Shown: positions 45,496 to 54,347, numbered from the stretch's first letter. The stretch is 64,000 bases of DNA from an uncultured bacterium (GCA_938017895.1 CALIJI010000007.1:1-64000), one strand, 5' to 3'. A program made the numbers and translations. Notes: generated by a model from the sequence alone, not told the origin.

Positions 45496-46350
45496 CTATT
45501 TTCCAAGTCCAGCAACAACTCGTTGAGTATCAGCATAGGCTGCGTCAAATCGTCCGCGAAGACCCCAACTAAACACATCAGTTTCGAATGCACGGTCACT
45601 GTTCAAGTCGGTTTTTGCTACAGGCGCGCCAATTTTCACGCGCTCTGCGATAGTGAATGGCAAAATTCCATCGCCAGCCGCCACAAGTGCCCAAGTAGTG
45701 TCTGCAATTCGAGCGTCAACAACTAATTCAACAACTTTGTAGTTGGTGTTAGTTTCGCCGTTTGCACCATTCACAGTTTTCAAGATTTTTTCAGCTGCCG
45801 CACGGTTAGCAACACCGACAATCAAGTGGGTTGGTGTCGCATAAATTGGATCGCCAGCTTCATCCTTCATTCCGATGAGCTGATCATACGCCTTGCCAAA
45901 AGTTTCAGCGCTCAACGCACCAGCAACCAAGTTGTTGCGGTCTTTGTGAAATACAGTTTTGCCATCAGCCAATTTAGCAGTAAAGCCAAGCTGAAGAGCA
46001 GAAGTTACCAAAGCACCGTAATATTTAGTCGATTTAATCACCATTGCTTTGACTTTCGCAGGGATTCGGCCAATATTGTCGTCTTCAATATCTTCGCGCT
46101 TAACATCAAGAGTCGCTTCGTGAGTTCGTGGAATAATTGTTGCTACTGAATCAGTCGCTACTCCGTGCTGGCGCTCTGATTTAAATTCTTTCATGCCAGG
46201 AACGCTCGAAGTCGTCGCAATGTTTACCGCCGAGCTACTTGTTGGTGTTACATCATAAAGCACACCGGCGAGTGGATCTTTCACTTCTTTCACAGTTGTT
46301 TTGTAAACTGTTTGAATAGTGAGATTCAAATTTTTGAGTTTTTCGTTCAT
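45496..46350 (-). CDS. Major capsid protein (Mu gpT-like)
   Basis: 284 aa. N-terminal helix and strands (LNLTIQTVYKTTVKEVKD), a central PGMKEFKSERQHG region and later THLIVGVANRAAAEKIL and DIFSW-like core strands, matching the Mu gpT class of HK97-fold capsids. Preceded by decoration and protease/scaffold genes in the order expected for Mu-like heads. ATG with a GGAGAAG site. Confidence 0.8.
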   Translation of the reverse strand: MNEKLKNLNLTIQTVYKTTVKEVKDPLAGVLYDVTPTSSSAVNIATTSSVPGMKEFKSERQHGVATDSVATIIPRTHEATLDVKREDIEDDNIGRIPAKVKAMVIKSTKYYGALVTSALQLGFTAKLADGKTVFHKDRNNLVAGALSAETFGKAYDQLIGMKDEAGDPIYATPTHLIVGVANRAAAEKILKTVNGANGETNTNYKVVELVVDARIADTTWALVAAGDGILPFTIAERVKIGAPVAKTDLNSDRAFETDVFSWGLRGRFDAAYADTQRVVAGLGK

Positions 46351-46367
46351 CTTCTTCTCCTAAATTA

Positions 46368-46727
46368 TTATTTAATCTTAACTAATACTTCGCTCTCGCT
46401 CTTGATTCCGACGATTTTACCAATAACGATATCAGCTGTTTGTGTCGAAAGTTCAACTTTCGAAGCTCCTGCGATTTTAACATCTTTACCAAGGTCAGTC
46501 GCAACAGCCGAAGCTTTTTCGAAAGCAAACACGCCTTCTGCGTGGATTCGCACTTCTTCGCCACGGAACACATCAGCTGTATTTTCTGCCGCCACACCAA
46601 GGAATGGTTTGCCGGCTTCGCCAGCTTTCGCATTTCCAGACGCGTCAACGGTTACCAACTGGCCAAGTTTAATGTCGTTAGCACCAAATTCGACCGAAAT
46701 CATATCTCCATTTTGTCGATAGAACAT
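46368..46727 (-). CDS. Capsid decoration-like protein (DUF2190 type)
   Basis: 119 aa, Gly/Ala/Val rich beta protein (FGANDIKLGQLVTVDASGNA; KPFLGVAAENTADVF; VIGKIVGIKSESEV). Proteins of this type sit beside Mu-like capsid genes and are thought to decorate or stabilise the shell. One-base overlap with the protease gene. Confidence 0.68.
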   Translation of the reverse strand: MFYRQNGDMISVEFGANDIKLGQLVTVDASGNAKAGEAGKPFLGVAAENTADVFRGEEVRIHAEGVFAFEKASAVATDLGKDVKIAGASKVELSTQTADIVIGKIVGIKSESEVLVKIK

Positions 46728-47884
46728 TATTTATTCTCCTTCTTTGCTTGTTTATAATCTTCTTCGTTCAAGTCAAACCGTTCGATGACTTTTTTATCCT
46801 CTTCGGTTAGCTCAACATCATCACCTTCGCCGTTGTTCGAACCAGCTTCGCCATCTTCGCTCAAATACCGCATATTCGGCATTTTCTCACAGAATTCCAA
46901 AATTAGTTCAGCAGGGGTTTTAGTGATCTCATCTGATAAGTGAATTTCTTCACTCGTCGCTTCGCTTAACGCCAAAAACGCTTCTTTTTGGGCTGGAATA
47001 ACTTTACCGTCGCTGAGTAAAGCGTTAAACTTCTTTTCAGCTTCTTTTCTGGCAACTTCTCGCTCGCGCCACGCAACTTCAGCTTCGCGTTGGGCGATTT
47101 CAGCTTCGCGCTTCGCAATATCTTTCTCGCGGTTGACGACTTCGCCATCGTCAGAATCGTCGCTCAACTCTTCATTTTCTTTCGGCGCTTCAGCCTCTTC
47201 GAACTGCTTCTTAACTGACTCAACTTGGTCTTCTGGCACTTCGATTTCTTCGCCAGCTTTAACGAGTTCAATTTTTTCTTCGCCATCGAGCTCAAACTTC
47301 ACTTCGACATCAAACTCGCGCTCATTCTTGATTTTTACGAATTTCATCCCTTCTCCTTCGTTATTAATTTCTTTATCACTAAACAGCATACTCGCGCTCG
47401 ATTCGCCGCACGCCACAAACTGGTTCATCCCCTTAATGTAAGGGTCGACTACCAGCCCGACGTGTTTCAAAAGTGCGCCAACGCGCTGTCCAGTTTTCTT
47501 GTCCAAATAATCTTCGCTAAATCCCATCGAAACGTCCGGAATCAAGCGATTTTCGATTTTTTCAACCGTCTCTTCGTCGCGAATCTCAATCAGGGCATCA
47601 ATTCCCTCGTCGGTGATTTTCAGCTCTTTGACTTCGCCACGATTCAACTCAGCCAGTTCAACATCATTTTTCGGGTGTCCAAGCGGCACGGCAACCACGC
47701 CATACTTTCCACTTTCGAAATTATCCACAATCTCTTTGGCGAAATCCTCATCCAAAACCATTTTTTCGCCACCGTTCGGGTTCACATACTCGCCAAACAA
47801 GCAAATCTGTTTCCAGAACTGCTTAAATTCGCTTTTTACGTCCGCTAGTCGAACTTCCAAATCTCTGTTGATAAAAATATTCAT
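46727..47884 (-). CDS. Prohead protease/scaffold (Mu I protein-like)
   Basis: 385 aa from ATG 47884 with GAGAGG upstream. The N-terminal 160 residues follow the Mu-I protease pattern (VAVPLGHPKNDVELAEL; GEVKELKITDEGIDALIEI; LIPDVSMGFSEDYLDK). The C-terminal half is an acidic region and a heptad coiled coil (IAKREAEIAQREAEVAWRE, about residues 245-285), as expected for a fused scaffold. Protease cuts the scaffold and allows capsid maturation. Confidence 0.78.
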   Translation of the reverse strand: MNIFINRDLEVRLADVKSEFKQFWKQICLFGEYVNPNGGEKMVLDEDFAKEIVDNFESGKYGVVAVPLGHPKNDVELAELNRGEVKELKITDEGIDALIEIRDEETVEKIENRLIPDVSMGFSEDYLDKKTGQRVGALLKHVGLVVDPYIKGMNQFVACGESSASMLFSDKEINNEGEGMKFVKIKNEREFDVEVKFELDGEEKIELVKAGEEIEVPEDQVESVKKQFEEAEAPKENEELSDDSDDGEVVNREKDIAKREAEIAQREAEVAWREREVARKEAEKKFNALLSDGKVIPAQKEAFLALSEATSEEIHLSDEITKTPAELILEFCEKMPNMRYLSEDGEAGSNNGEGDDVELTEEDKKVIERFDLNEEDYKQAKKENK

Positions 47885-47946
47885 AAATAAACCTCTCAAG
47901 CGATACCAACTCGAGAGGTTTGAATTTATAACTTTTACATCAGCCC

Positions 47947-48015
47947 AAAAGAAAATGCGCCCCTTTCGAGTCGCATATCTGTTTCGATTATATCATCATC
48001 GAACAATATTGTAAA
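47947..48015 (-). promoter_or_regulatory. Promoter-hairpin element, unit 3 (head operon)
   Basis: Minus-strand TTTACA (48010-48015), 17-base spacer, TATAAT (47987-47992), 10 bases, then hairpin ATGCG-A-CTC-GAAA-GGG-G-CGCAT (47955-47976; a GNRA tetraloop and an A-G mismatch), then TTTTCTTTTGG. It drives protease, decoration, capsid and neck genes. Confidence 0.78.
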
Positions 48016-48021
48016 GATATT

Positions 48022-48300
48022 TTATCTAAAAATCTCAAAATTATCTGCCAAGAATTTTCGCTTCTGCCCAAGCGGGTCATTTTTTTCGAAATCCTCGCAA
48101 GCTTCTTTATCGCCAATATACAAAGCGCCCATAAAGATCTTCTCGACAGAATCATCTTCATTAAGAGCATAACACCATATATTGTCGCCGAGAATATCCT
48201 CAGAATCAAAAACTGCAAAATAAGCCACGCCGTCAATTTTGCCCAGCGATTTTACCGTATCAAGCTCATCTATTTTCGCAATTCGTTGAATCTTTTCCAT
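48022..48300 (-). CDS. Candidate immunity protein for the portal-fused toxin
   Basis: 92 aa, acidic (many Asp/Glu: DELDTVKSLGKIDG, LNEDDSVEKIF, KEACEDFEKNDPLG). Its start overlaps the stop of the toxin-bearing gene by one base (TAATG), so the two are translated together, and the next promoter begins right after it. Small acidic proteins coupled downstream of polymorphic toxins are typically their immunity proteins. No family recognised by sequence, so the role is inferred from position, size and charge. Confidence 0.6.
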   Translation of the reverse strand: MEKIQRIAKIDELDTVKSLGKIDGVAYFAVFDSEDILGDNIWCYALNEDDSVEKIFMGALYIGDKEACEDFEKNDPLGQKRKFLADNFEIFR

Positions 48301-50927
48301 TATTTGCCTTTCATTATTAATTTTAGCATATCTTGATCAATTTTTCGATCATCAACTCTCAACGCCCAAAACATACCTTTCGCCCTACCCGTCCAAGAAT
48401 AGAATTCGTCGAGGCTTCTTATTTTGCCATTTTGCGGATCAATGAATCTCAAAACACCTTTCGAATTCTCAACCAAAATAGTATGCCCTGTTTTTTCTCG
48501 CCAAACCCAGCCAATTTGATGACGCTCGCCGGGCGCAATGTTGCGCAAATATTCCTTGAAATAATTCATATTTAGATTCTCAAACTCTCCGGCTTTTTTG
48601 TTAAACCTAAAGTTATAATAAATGTCGTCACTCTCAGCGCCCCACATCTTGCGAATATTCGCCAAACTACCAAAATTCTTGTCCAAAGCAGGCAAAGCCT
48701 CCACATCATACCCACGCCGCCGCATTTCATAAGTTGGCACGCATCGCTGGCAGTTCGTTTGATATTCTCGTCCAGATGAATAATTCGGGTTTGTGCCAGC
48801 CAACGCTTCTTTTCGGCTAATTCTGGTCTTTTCAGGCAAAACAAATTCATCATTTTTAATTCGAGCCAGCGCGGCCTTCTTGGTTTCGTCTTTCGAAATT
48901 TTCCCGCTATCAATCAATTCACTTTTCGTCATTCTTTGAAAACCATCTCGTTCAGCAACTTTCTCAACCCGTGGCACATTTTCCCCCGTCTCGCCACCTT
49001 CAACCACTCGCACCAAAGTTGCACGACAGCCAAAATGTCTTGGCGGAATCAAATCAGGGTTTTTCTTCCACTCCTTCCACTTCATGCGCTTGTCATCCAG
49101 GTAAGAACAACCAGCAGTTGTTCGCCCGTCCAGAATCGCCGCATATTCAATCAAATCTTCGTCATCAAAATCTGCATAAATCCCAGAATTCACTCCACGC
49201 CCCACCAAATAGCCGGCAGTTGGCTTGGCGCGCTTCACAAACCAACTCATAACTTTCGCAGCCAAAATATTTTTCAGCGCCTTGCTAATAACCGAACGAT
49301 TATTATCTGCAAGCAAAACATCATTCACCAATTCGCTTTCGATAAATTCCGCCAAGTCTCGCGCCTGCTTTTCGAAAATCCAGTCGATATACTCCTCAGC
49401 CTCTTTGCTAAACTCCTTCGAATTTCTGCCAGCCTTCAACCCCTCGCGATTAGCGGCAAAAATCTTGCCTTCGGTGTAGCTCTGTTTAAAAGTCTGCGCC
49501 AACAAATCGCGATATTCATCAGGTAATTCAACTTCAATCTTGTCGCCAAATTCAGCTTCGGCGTATTTTTCAGCCAAATCTTCCGCCACCCGTTCGAAAA
49601 TTGGGCGGCTAACTTCTAAAAAACGCTTTTCAAGCTCTTTCCATTTTTTGTCCAGGTTCTTGAAGTGTTTATCTGGCTCGGCGTGAGTGTGCGAATCGCT
49701 CAAATTCTGCTCACTCTTTCGAACTTCCTTTTTCGAAATTTCCAGCCCCAAACGCTCCGCCGTGCGGTCTTCGATCTGCTTCACAACCTCATCGCTAATC
49801 TTATCTTTTTCCAGTAACGAACGAAAGTTTTCATAAATCGCACTGGTCACGCTCTGGTCAATTTTGGCAAACTTAAAAACTGGATATTTCGGCTCGGCAA
49901 AATTAAGGTCGATTAGGTCAGCAATCAAAAACTGGTTAATGTGCGCCTCGAGCTTATCCAGAATGCTCTGCAAACTCATCTGAAAAACCCCAGCTTGACT
50001 CATGCTCAAAGCATAACTTCCACTCGAACTCGCCCCTTGTGTGCCCAAAAGCATAAAGTTTGCCAGCACCGAAAATGCCATTTCGCTTTTCTGCCGTTCA
50101 ATTGACTGGTGCGGGTCGCGCCCGTCGCTGTCGAGAGTTTTAATATCAAAACCTTTCGGCATACCCATCGCGCTGTGAACTTTACCCAGCCGTGCTACTT
50201 TCGCCACAATAGAACCGAGCTTATTCTCCATTCCCGAATGCTCTTCCGTCTCAATCAGGATTTTCGTTTTAATCGCGTCATTTTGAAGAGCAATACTATC
50301 CAAATATTCCAACTTCTTTTTCTTATCCAAATTCGCCACCGCTCCAGCAAAAATACTTCGCCCATAAAGCATATCGAATTTTTTATTATGTGTAAAAAGA
50401 AAAGTCTTGTGCGCCGGAATCTCCACCGAGCCCACGTCAACATTTTGTTTCACGCCTTTATATCCGCCCTTGTCGTCTTTCAAAATCTCCACGCTTCGCG
50501 AATCTCGCAACGCCAGTTTAGCAATTTCCAAGTGCTCGCCGTTCAAGCGATACACCTTTTCGAATACCACAAAACCATCTAGTAGCGCCAACATCGCTTG
50601 GTCAAGAAATAAATCAAACGGTGTCTCCATTCCACCTTTAAAACTGGCTTCGAACAAGTTTTTTCGAACAAATTCTGCTTGCTTTTCAGCCATTTTATCG
50701 TTTTTGTCCGCCGGATAAATCTCATACTCACTCGCCAAAATCGGCATCGTCACAATATTGAATAAACCCGAAATTGTAGCGTCTTTCATCATCTGGCGAT
50801 ATTCGTGAATTTTTCGCTCGCGCATCAAACTACTCTGCTCGTCATCCCACGCGCCAAAAATGCCAGTGCCGGAATCCACCGCCTGACCAATTTCTTTTTT
50901 CAATTCCTGTTTTTTCTTGCCAAACAT
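48300..50927 (-). CDS. Portal-MuF-papain-fold toxin fusion protein
   Basis: 875 aa from ATG 50927 (AAGGAGAGAGG upstream). Residues 1-400 are a DUF935/Mu gp29-type portal (GTQGASSSGSYALSMSQAG). About 440-660 is a MuF minor head domain with the motif YAAILDGRTTAGCSYLDD and RHFGCRATLVRV. About 713-875 matches the Tox-PL papain-fold toxin: catalytic Cys in NCQRC (about 726), His in KTGHTILVEN (about 815), Asp in RFIDPQNG (about 830), with the family GERH and RRRGYDVEA motifs. The toxin would be carried in the virion and could enter the next host with DNA. Confidence 0.85.
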   Translation of the reverse strand: MFGKKKQELKKEIGQAVDSGTGIFGAWDDEQSSLMRERKIHEYRQMMKDATISGLFNIVTMPILASEYEIYPADKNDKMAEKQAEFVRKNLFEASFKGGMETPFDLFLDQAMLALLDGFVVFEKVYRLNGEHLEIAKLALRDSRSVEILKDDKGGYKGVKQNVDVGSVEIPAHKTFLFTHNKKFDMLYGRSIFAGAVANLDKKKKLEYLDSIALQNDAIKTKILIETEEHSGMENKLGSIVAKVARLGKVHSAMGMPKGFDIKTLDSDGRDPHQSIERQKSEMAFSVLANFMLLGTQGASSSGSYALSMSQAGVFQMSLQSILDKLEAHINQFLIADLIDLNFAEPKYPVFKFAKIDQSVTSAIYENFRSLLEKDKISDEVVKQIEDRTAERLGLEISKKEVRKSEQNLSDSHTHAEPDKHFKNLDKKWKELEKRFLEVSRPIFERVAEDLAEKYAEAEFGDKIEVELPDEYRDLLAQTFKQSYTEGKIFAANREGLKAGRNSKEFSKEAEEYIDWIFEKQARDLAEFIESELVNDVLLADNNRSVISKALKNILAAKVMSWFVKRAKPTAGYLVGRGVNSGIYADFDDEDLIEYAAILDGRTTAGCSYLDDKRMKWKEWKKNPDLIPPRHFGCRATLVRVVEGGETGENVPRVEKVAERDGFQRMTKSELIDSGKISKDETKKAALARIKNDEFVLPEKTRISRKEALAGTNPNYSSGREYQTNCQRCVPTYEMRRRGYDVEALPALDKNFGSLANIRKMWGAESDDIYYNFRFNKKAGEFENLNMNYFKEYLRNIAPGERHQIGWVWREKTGHTILVENSKGVLRFIDPQNGKIRSLDEFYSWTGRAKGMFWALRVDDRKIDQDMLKLIMKGK

Positions 50928-50947
50928 CCTCTCTCCTTTTTCAAGCC

Positions 50948-51021
50948 AAAATAAAACGACCCGCCTCACGGCAAAGTCGCATATCTGGTATTATTATACC
51001 ATAAAAAGGACGATATTTAAA
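50948..51021 (-). promoter_or_regulatory. Promoter-hairpin element, unit 4 (portal-toxin operon)
   Basis: Minus-strand TTTAAA (51016-51021), 17-base spacer, TATAAT (50993-50998), 10 bases, then ATGCGAC with hairpin CGAC-TTT-GCC-GTGA-GGC-GG-GTCG (50957-50979; GNRA loop), then TTTTATTTTGG. It gives the portal-toxin and immunity genes their own transcript. Confidence 0.75.
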
Positions 51022-51024
51022 GAA

Positions 51025-52209
51025 TTATTTTTTAGGTATAGGCATTTTTTCTACTAAGTTTCTAACAGCTATATCGTATTCTCGCTCGATATACTCTTCA
51101 CTGTGCTTAAACCCAGAAGGTATTTTATCTTGCGACAAACACCTTTCATCGACATATACATTGCAATAATCTGCCGATTCGATAAAATCTATACCGCCGA
51201 TTGGTGTATAGCAAGTAGTTTGAAATACTACAAAATAAAATGTTTCATCAACTAGCTGCATCCCCTCGCAAGCATATCTGATATTTATGATAATATATTT
51301 AATCCTCTTAAAAGCGTCAATTGACACTTTCTGGCTCCCCCAAATAGGTGTCAGTGGAGTACATACACTAAAAGAATACTCTTCTGAATCATTACTCCTA
51401 GGCTCTTCAACTTCAATAGTAAAATCATCTAAAATATACTCGTCAGCACTTGGATATATCGGAGGGTTTTTGCCAAAAAATATATTGATATCTTCACTTA
51501 AAAGAGTATTGAAATACTCGTCTACTAATAACAATCGACAATTTAAATAATAGTCTTTAATGAATTTATATTTATCAGAGGAAACTTTTATCCCTACTTT
51601 AATAGCAGAGTTGGCCTCGGGTTTAATGAAAGCATATTTAATAATCGGTGTAAGCTTAAAATTCGGAAGCCTACCGTCGGACAAATACATAGCTCGAATC
51701 AAATTTTCATCAAGCTTTTCACTTTTAGTTCCTCTGCGAACAAAATATTCTCCCACATATTCCCTCTTTGAGCCAGAGACTTTATTATAATTACTTCTTA
51801 CTCTGTGTGGACTTAGTTCGCTTTTAGGTATATATATTGCGATTGGACTATTGTCGTCAGAACTATCCAGAGAACGAATAGAGTAGCCATGCAATTTAGG
51901 ATCAAGAATATCAGTGAGATTCCTCTCAGCCCATTCCTCAAGATTAGCCTCCTCATTAATTAGAACCAATCCAGATTCTTTTCGTTTATCAACTCCAACG
52001 ATCAAAATACCCCCGTCAGTGTTAGCAAATGCGCATATTTCCTTAGCTAACACCACTCGCATGTCCGCAGATTCAAATTTGTCACTAGTTAGGGGTTTTG
52101 TTACGCTTTTAAATTCAATCCAGCTAGATTCTCCGTCGTCTATATCTGACAGATAATTTTCTATATCTTTAACTGATTTAATTTTTTCGAAAACATTTTT
52201 TATTTCCAT
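51025..52209 (-). CDS. AlbA_2 (Schlafen-like) domain protein, probable phage moron
   Basis: 394 aa. Residues 25-130 carry the AlbA_2/Schlafen-type core (SSWIEFKSVTKPL; LAKEICAFANTDGGILIVGVD), found in regulators and in anti-phage or RNA-targeting proteins. The remainder, about 250 residues, is beta-rich and unrecognised (INIFFGKNPPIYPSADEY). It sits between terminase and portal, normally adjacent in phages, and looks more AT-rich than they do, so it is an insertion. A TATAAT box lies six bases before the ATG. Confidence 0.7.
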   Translation of the reverse strand: MEIKNVFEKIKSVKDIENYLSDIDDGESSWIEFKSVTKPLTSDKFESADMRVVLAKEICAFANTDGGILIVGVDKRKESGLVLINEEANLEEWAERNLTDILDPKLHGYSIRSLDSSDDNSPIAIYIPKSELSPHRVRSNYNKVSGSKREYVGEYFVRRGTKSEKLDENLIRAMYLSDGRLPNFKLTPIIKYAFIKPEANSAIKVGIKVSSDKYKFIKDYYLNCRLLLVDEYFNTLLSEDINIFFGKNPPIYPSADEYILDDFTIEVEEPRSNDSEEYSFSVCTPLTPIWGSQKVSIDAFKRIKYIIINIRYACEGMQLVDETFYFVVFQTTCYTPIGGIDFIESADYCNVYVDERCLSQDKIPSGFKHSEEYIEREYDIAVRNLVEKMPIPKK

Positions 52210-52215
52210 ATCTTA

Positions 52216-52221
52216 ATTATA
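52216..52221 (-). promoter_or_regulatory. -10 box of the AlbA_2 gene, leaderless type
   Basis: TATAAT on the minus strand ends six bases before the ATG at 52209 and overlaps the terminase stop codon. The -35 is weak. This would give the moron a separate leaderless transcript. Confidence 0.45.
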
Positions 52222-53731
52222 ACATATCACCCTCTTCCGGATTGTATCCACCCCCAAGCTCAAAATCATCAACTCTCACCTCTCCACCGCCATCTACCAG
52301 CAACATTCGCACAGTATAAACCATCGCATCAACCATATCATCGTGCGCACCATTCGGAAATTCCATCAGCTGATCATGTAAATCCTGAATCTTATTCGCC
52401 GAATTCAAAAAGTAAACCTGCCCGCTTTCAAAAAACCGACTCACTGCCACCAATCGACTAATCTTATCGCTTCCAGCTTTTAAACCACGCAATGGCAATC
52501 CTGCCAATAAATCCTTAAAAACCAAGCCCAACGCCCCATCCTCAATTCCAATAAACTGCGGCTCAAATCTCGCATATAATCGCTTAACATCTTCACCATT
52601 CTCGCTCACACTTCGTCGTTCATTGCCGACATAACGAATAAACACATTTTTGTTCTGGTCAAGACTCGCCACCACTTTACCCGTCGGGTCGGCGGTGTCG
52701 CGCTGACTGACCGCAGGGTCAACCGCCATCACCGTCTTTCGAATCACGCTCGACGCTGGAATTTCATCAATCCACTTAATCTGCTCGGGCTTAATAATCA
52801 GATCGTCTTCGCTCAACGGCTTATTTTGATATTCCTGTGCAAACACAATCGAACCCACATATTTTGGGTGATTCGGGTTATCTCGCAAATCCCTAAGCTC
52901 TGACAAATCCATATGTTCCGGCCATAAAGCGAACTCTTCACCTTTCGCATCTTTCATAATTGCAGAAAATAGCATAGTTCGCCAGCTTCGAAAGCCTTCC
53001 TTGCCGTCTAAAATATTTTGCAAAAGTGAATCATAATGCAAAATTGTTCCAATCATAATAATTCGACCCTTTCGACTCAACGCCGGCATTGCCGCCTTTC
53101 GAAACCAGTCTTTTAACTTCTTACGTTGATAAGCTGTTGCAACTTGTTCATCATTTTCCAGGTCGTCAAAAATAATCAAATCAGGGCGAGCTGAGCCATC
53201 TCGGATACCACGAATTTTCATTCCAGCACCTTTTGCAGTCCACCGCACGCCACTCGCCGTTTTAATATCGCCATCTCGCCACAGTTCGCCAGTTAAATCG
53301 CCATAAAGCCACTTTAAACGGATATTGCTATCAATCTCATCACGCAGCGCATTCACAAACTCCACACTCTGCGTCACAGTGTCGCTAATAATTAAACCAA
53401 ATCGCACCTTTTGCTGGACTGTCGCCCAAAGTGCATAAGTAAAGTTAACAATTGTTGACTTAGCGTGACCACGGGGTGCACAGATAGCCACTCTTGAATT
53501 TTCGCCGCTAATCTCTCTCAAAATCTGCTTGTGAAAGTCCGGCGTTTCCAGTTCAATATATTCTTTTGAAATGAACCAGCCAAACAAGTGGATATTTTCG
53601 GGTCGCTTAAAAATTCCCCTTAAAACTTTACGTAAAAAAGGCTTATCGTGGCGATATTTGTCACAAACCCGCAAAATATCTGCTCTTGTTAGCTCTTTAT
53701 TAGCTAAAGATTGCTTCGTCGAGCTCGGCAT
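52217..53731 (-). CDS. terL: Terminase large subunit
   Basis: 504 aa packaging motor. ATPase: Walker A CAPRGHAKST at about residue 83, Walker B PDLIIFDDLEND at about 185. C-terminal RNase H-like nuclease with MAVDPAVSQRDTADPT at about 325 and EFPNGAHDDMVDAMVY with its acidic residues. Complete. Start ATG 53731 lies inside the small subunit gene (32-base overlap). Confidence 0.95.
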   Translation of the reverse strand: MPSSTKQSLANKELTRADILRVCDKYRHDKPFLRKVLRGIFKRPENIHLFGWFISKEYIELETPDFHKQILREISGENSRVAICAPRGHAKSTIVNFTYALWATVQQKVRFGLIISDTVTQSVEFVNALRDEIDSNIRLKWLYGDLTGELWRDGDIKTASGVRWTAKGAGMKIRGIRDGSARPDLIIFDDLENDEQVATAYQRKKLKDWFRKAAMPALSRKGRIIMIGTILHYDSLLQNILDGKEGFRSWRTMLFSAIMKDAKGEEFALWPEHMDLSELRDLRDNPNHPKYVGSIVFAQEYQNKPLSEDDLIIKPEQIKWIDEIPASSVIRKTVMAVDPAVSQRDTADPTGKVVASLDQNKNVFIRYVGNERRSVSENGEDVKRLYARFEPQFIGIEDGALGLVFKDLLAGLPLRGLKAGSDKISRLVAVSRFFESGQVYFLNSANKIQDLHDQLMEFPNGAHDDMVDAMVYTVRMLLVDGGGEVRVDDFELGGGYNPEEGDML

Positions 53732-54146
53732 CGCTCAAATCCTTTTCTTTCTGAGCTTTAATCTTCAAATCTTTTTCATCGCGCCACCCGCAGACATTCT
53801 TCATCGTAAAAATCACAAAACTTGCGCTCGTCACGCCAGCAAGCCCGACATTGATTAAAAACTCCTCTTGTAGCTCCTTACACCTCTTATAGGCTTCGGA
53901 AAACTCTTGGTGCTTTTTACGCCATTCAGCTAAAGTATCTGTATTAACATTAATTTTTCTTGCAAATTTCGCAAAAGTCGGCATCGCATTTGCTACTCTC
54001 CTTTCAGTGGTCGATCCATCTCTTCTCATATCTTCAACAATCCGAGTTGCATCGACATCAAAATAAGCCACTATCTCTTTACAGTATTTCTGATTATATT
54101 TGGTCGGTCTACCTATAGTTTTTTTAGCTTGTGTTTTTTTAACCAT
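53700..54146 (-). CDS. terS: Terminase small subunit
   Basis: 148 aa. Basic N-terminus (KKTQAKKTIGRPTKYN), helix-turn-helix-like region (FAKFARKINVNTDTLAEWRKK), and a helical oligomerisation part (GLAGVTSASFVIFTMKN). It should recognise the packaging start site, which is often in or near its own gene; a structured element lies about 70 bases upstream. Confidence 0.82.
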   Translation of the reverse strand: MVKKTQAKKTIGRPTKYNQKYCKEIVAYFDVDATRIVEDMRRDGSTTERRVANAMPTFAKFARKINVNTDTLAEWRKKHQEFSEAYKRCKELQEEFLINVGLAGVTSASFVIFTMKNVCGWRDEKDLKIKAQKEKDLSDAELDEAIFS

Positions 54147-54161
54147 AATATTCTCTCCAAA

Positions 54162-54233
54162 ATAAAAAGCGCCCTACAAAAAGGTCGCATACTTATTATC
54201 TATAATTATATCACAACAAGCTGGTGTTTTATA
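54162..54233 (-). promoter_or_regulatory. Promoter-hairpin element, unit 5 (terminase operon)
   Basis: Minus-strand TATAAT (54205-54210) with a weak -35 TATAAA 17 bases before, 14 bases, then hairpin GCG-A-CCT...AGG-G-CGC (54169-54188) and TTTTTATTTTGG. The hairpin keeps the A-G mismatch of unit 3 while the stem bases differ, suggesting the structure matters. The -35 region overlaps the structured element at 54217-54321. Confidence 0.65.
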
Positions 54234-54321
54234 GCCTCTAATGAGGGAGTAACGAACATTAGGTGCGAGTTCGAACTTTGATTAGCGCCGCAGTTACTCT
54301 AAATATACGACTACCAGCTTG
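54217..54321. ncRNA. Nested stem structure upstream of terminase (RNA or packaging site)
   Basis: Five nested pairings: P1 CAAGCTGGT/ACCAGCTTG (54217-54225 with 54313-54321), P2 CCTC/GAGG (54235-54246), P3 GAGTAAC/GTTACTC (54247-54253 with 54293-54299), P4 GGTGC/GCGCC (54262-54266 with 54285-54289), P5 inside GTTCGAAC (54269-54276). P2 and P3 stack directly. It could be a folded RNA on either strand or a DNA site for terminase. No gene is present. Confidence 0.5.
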
Positions 54322-54347
54322 CTATGATTGGCTAAGATTCCAGTGAA

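Noticed and set aside
45402..45599. N-terminal extension of the head-tail connector into the capsid gene
   Set aside because: The extra residues are the antiphase reading of the capsid gene end; the ATG at 45401 has a proper ribosome site.
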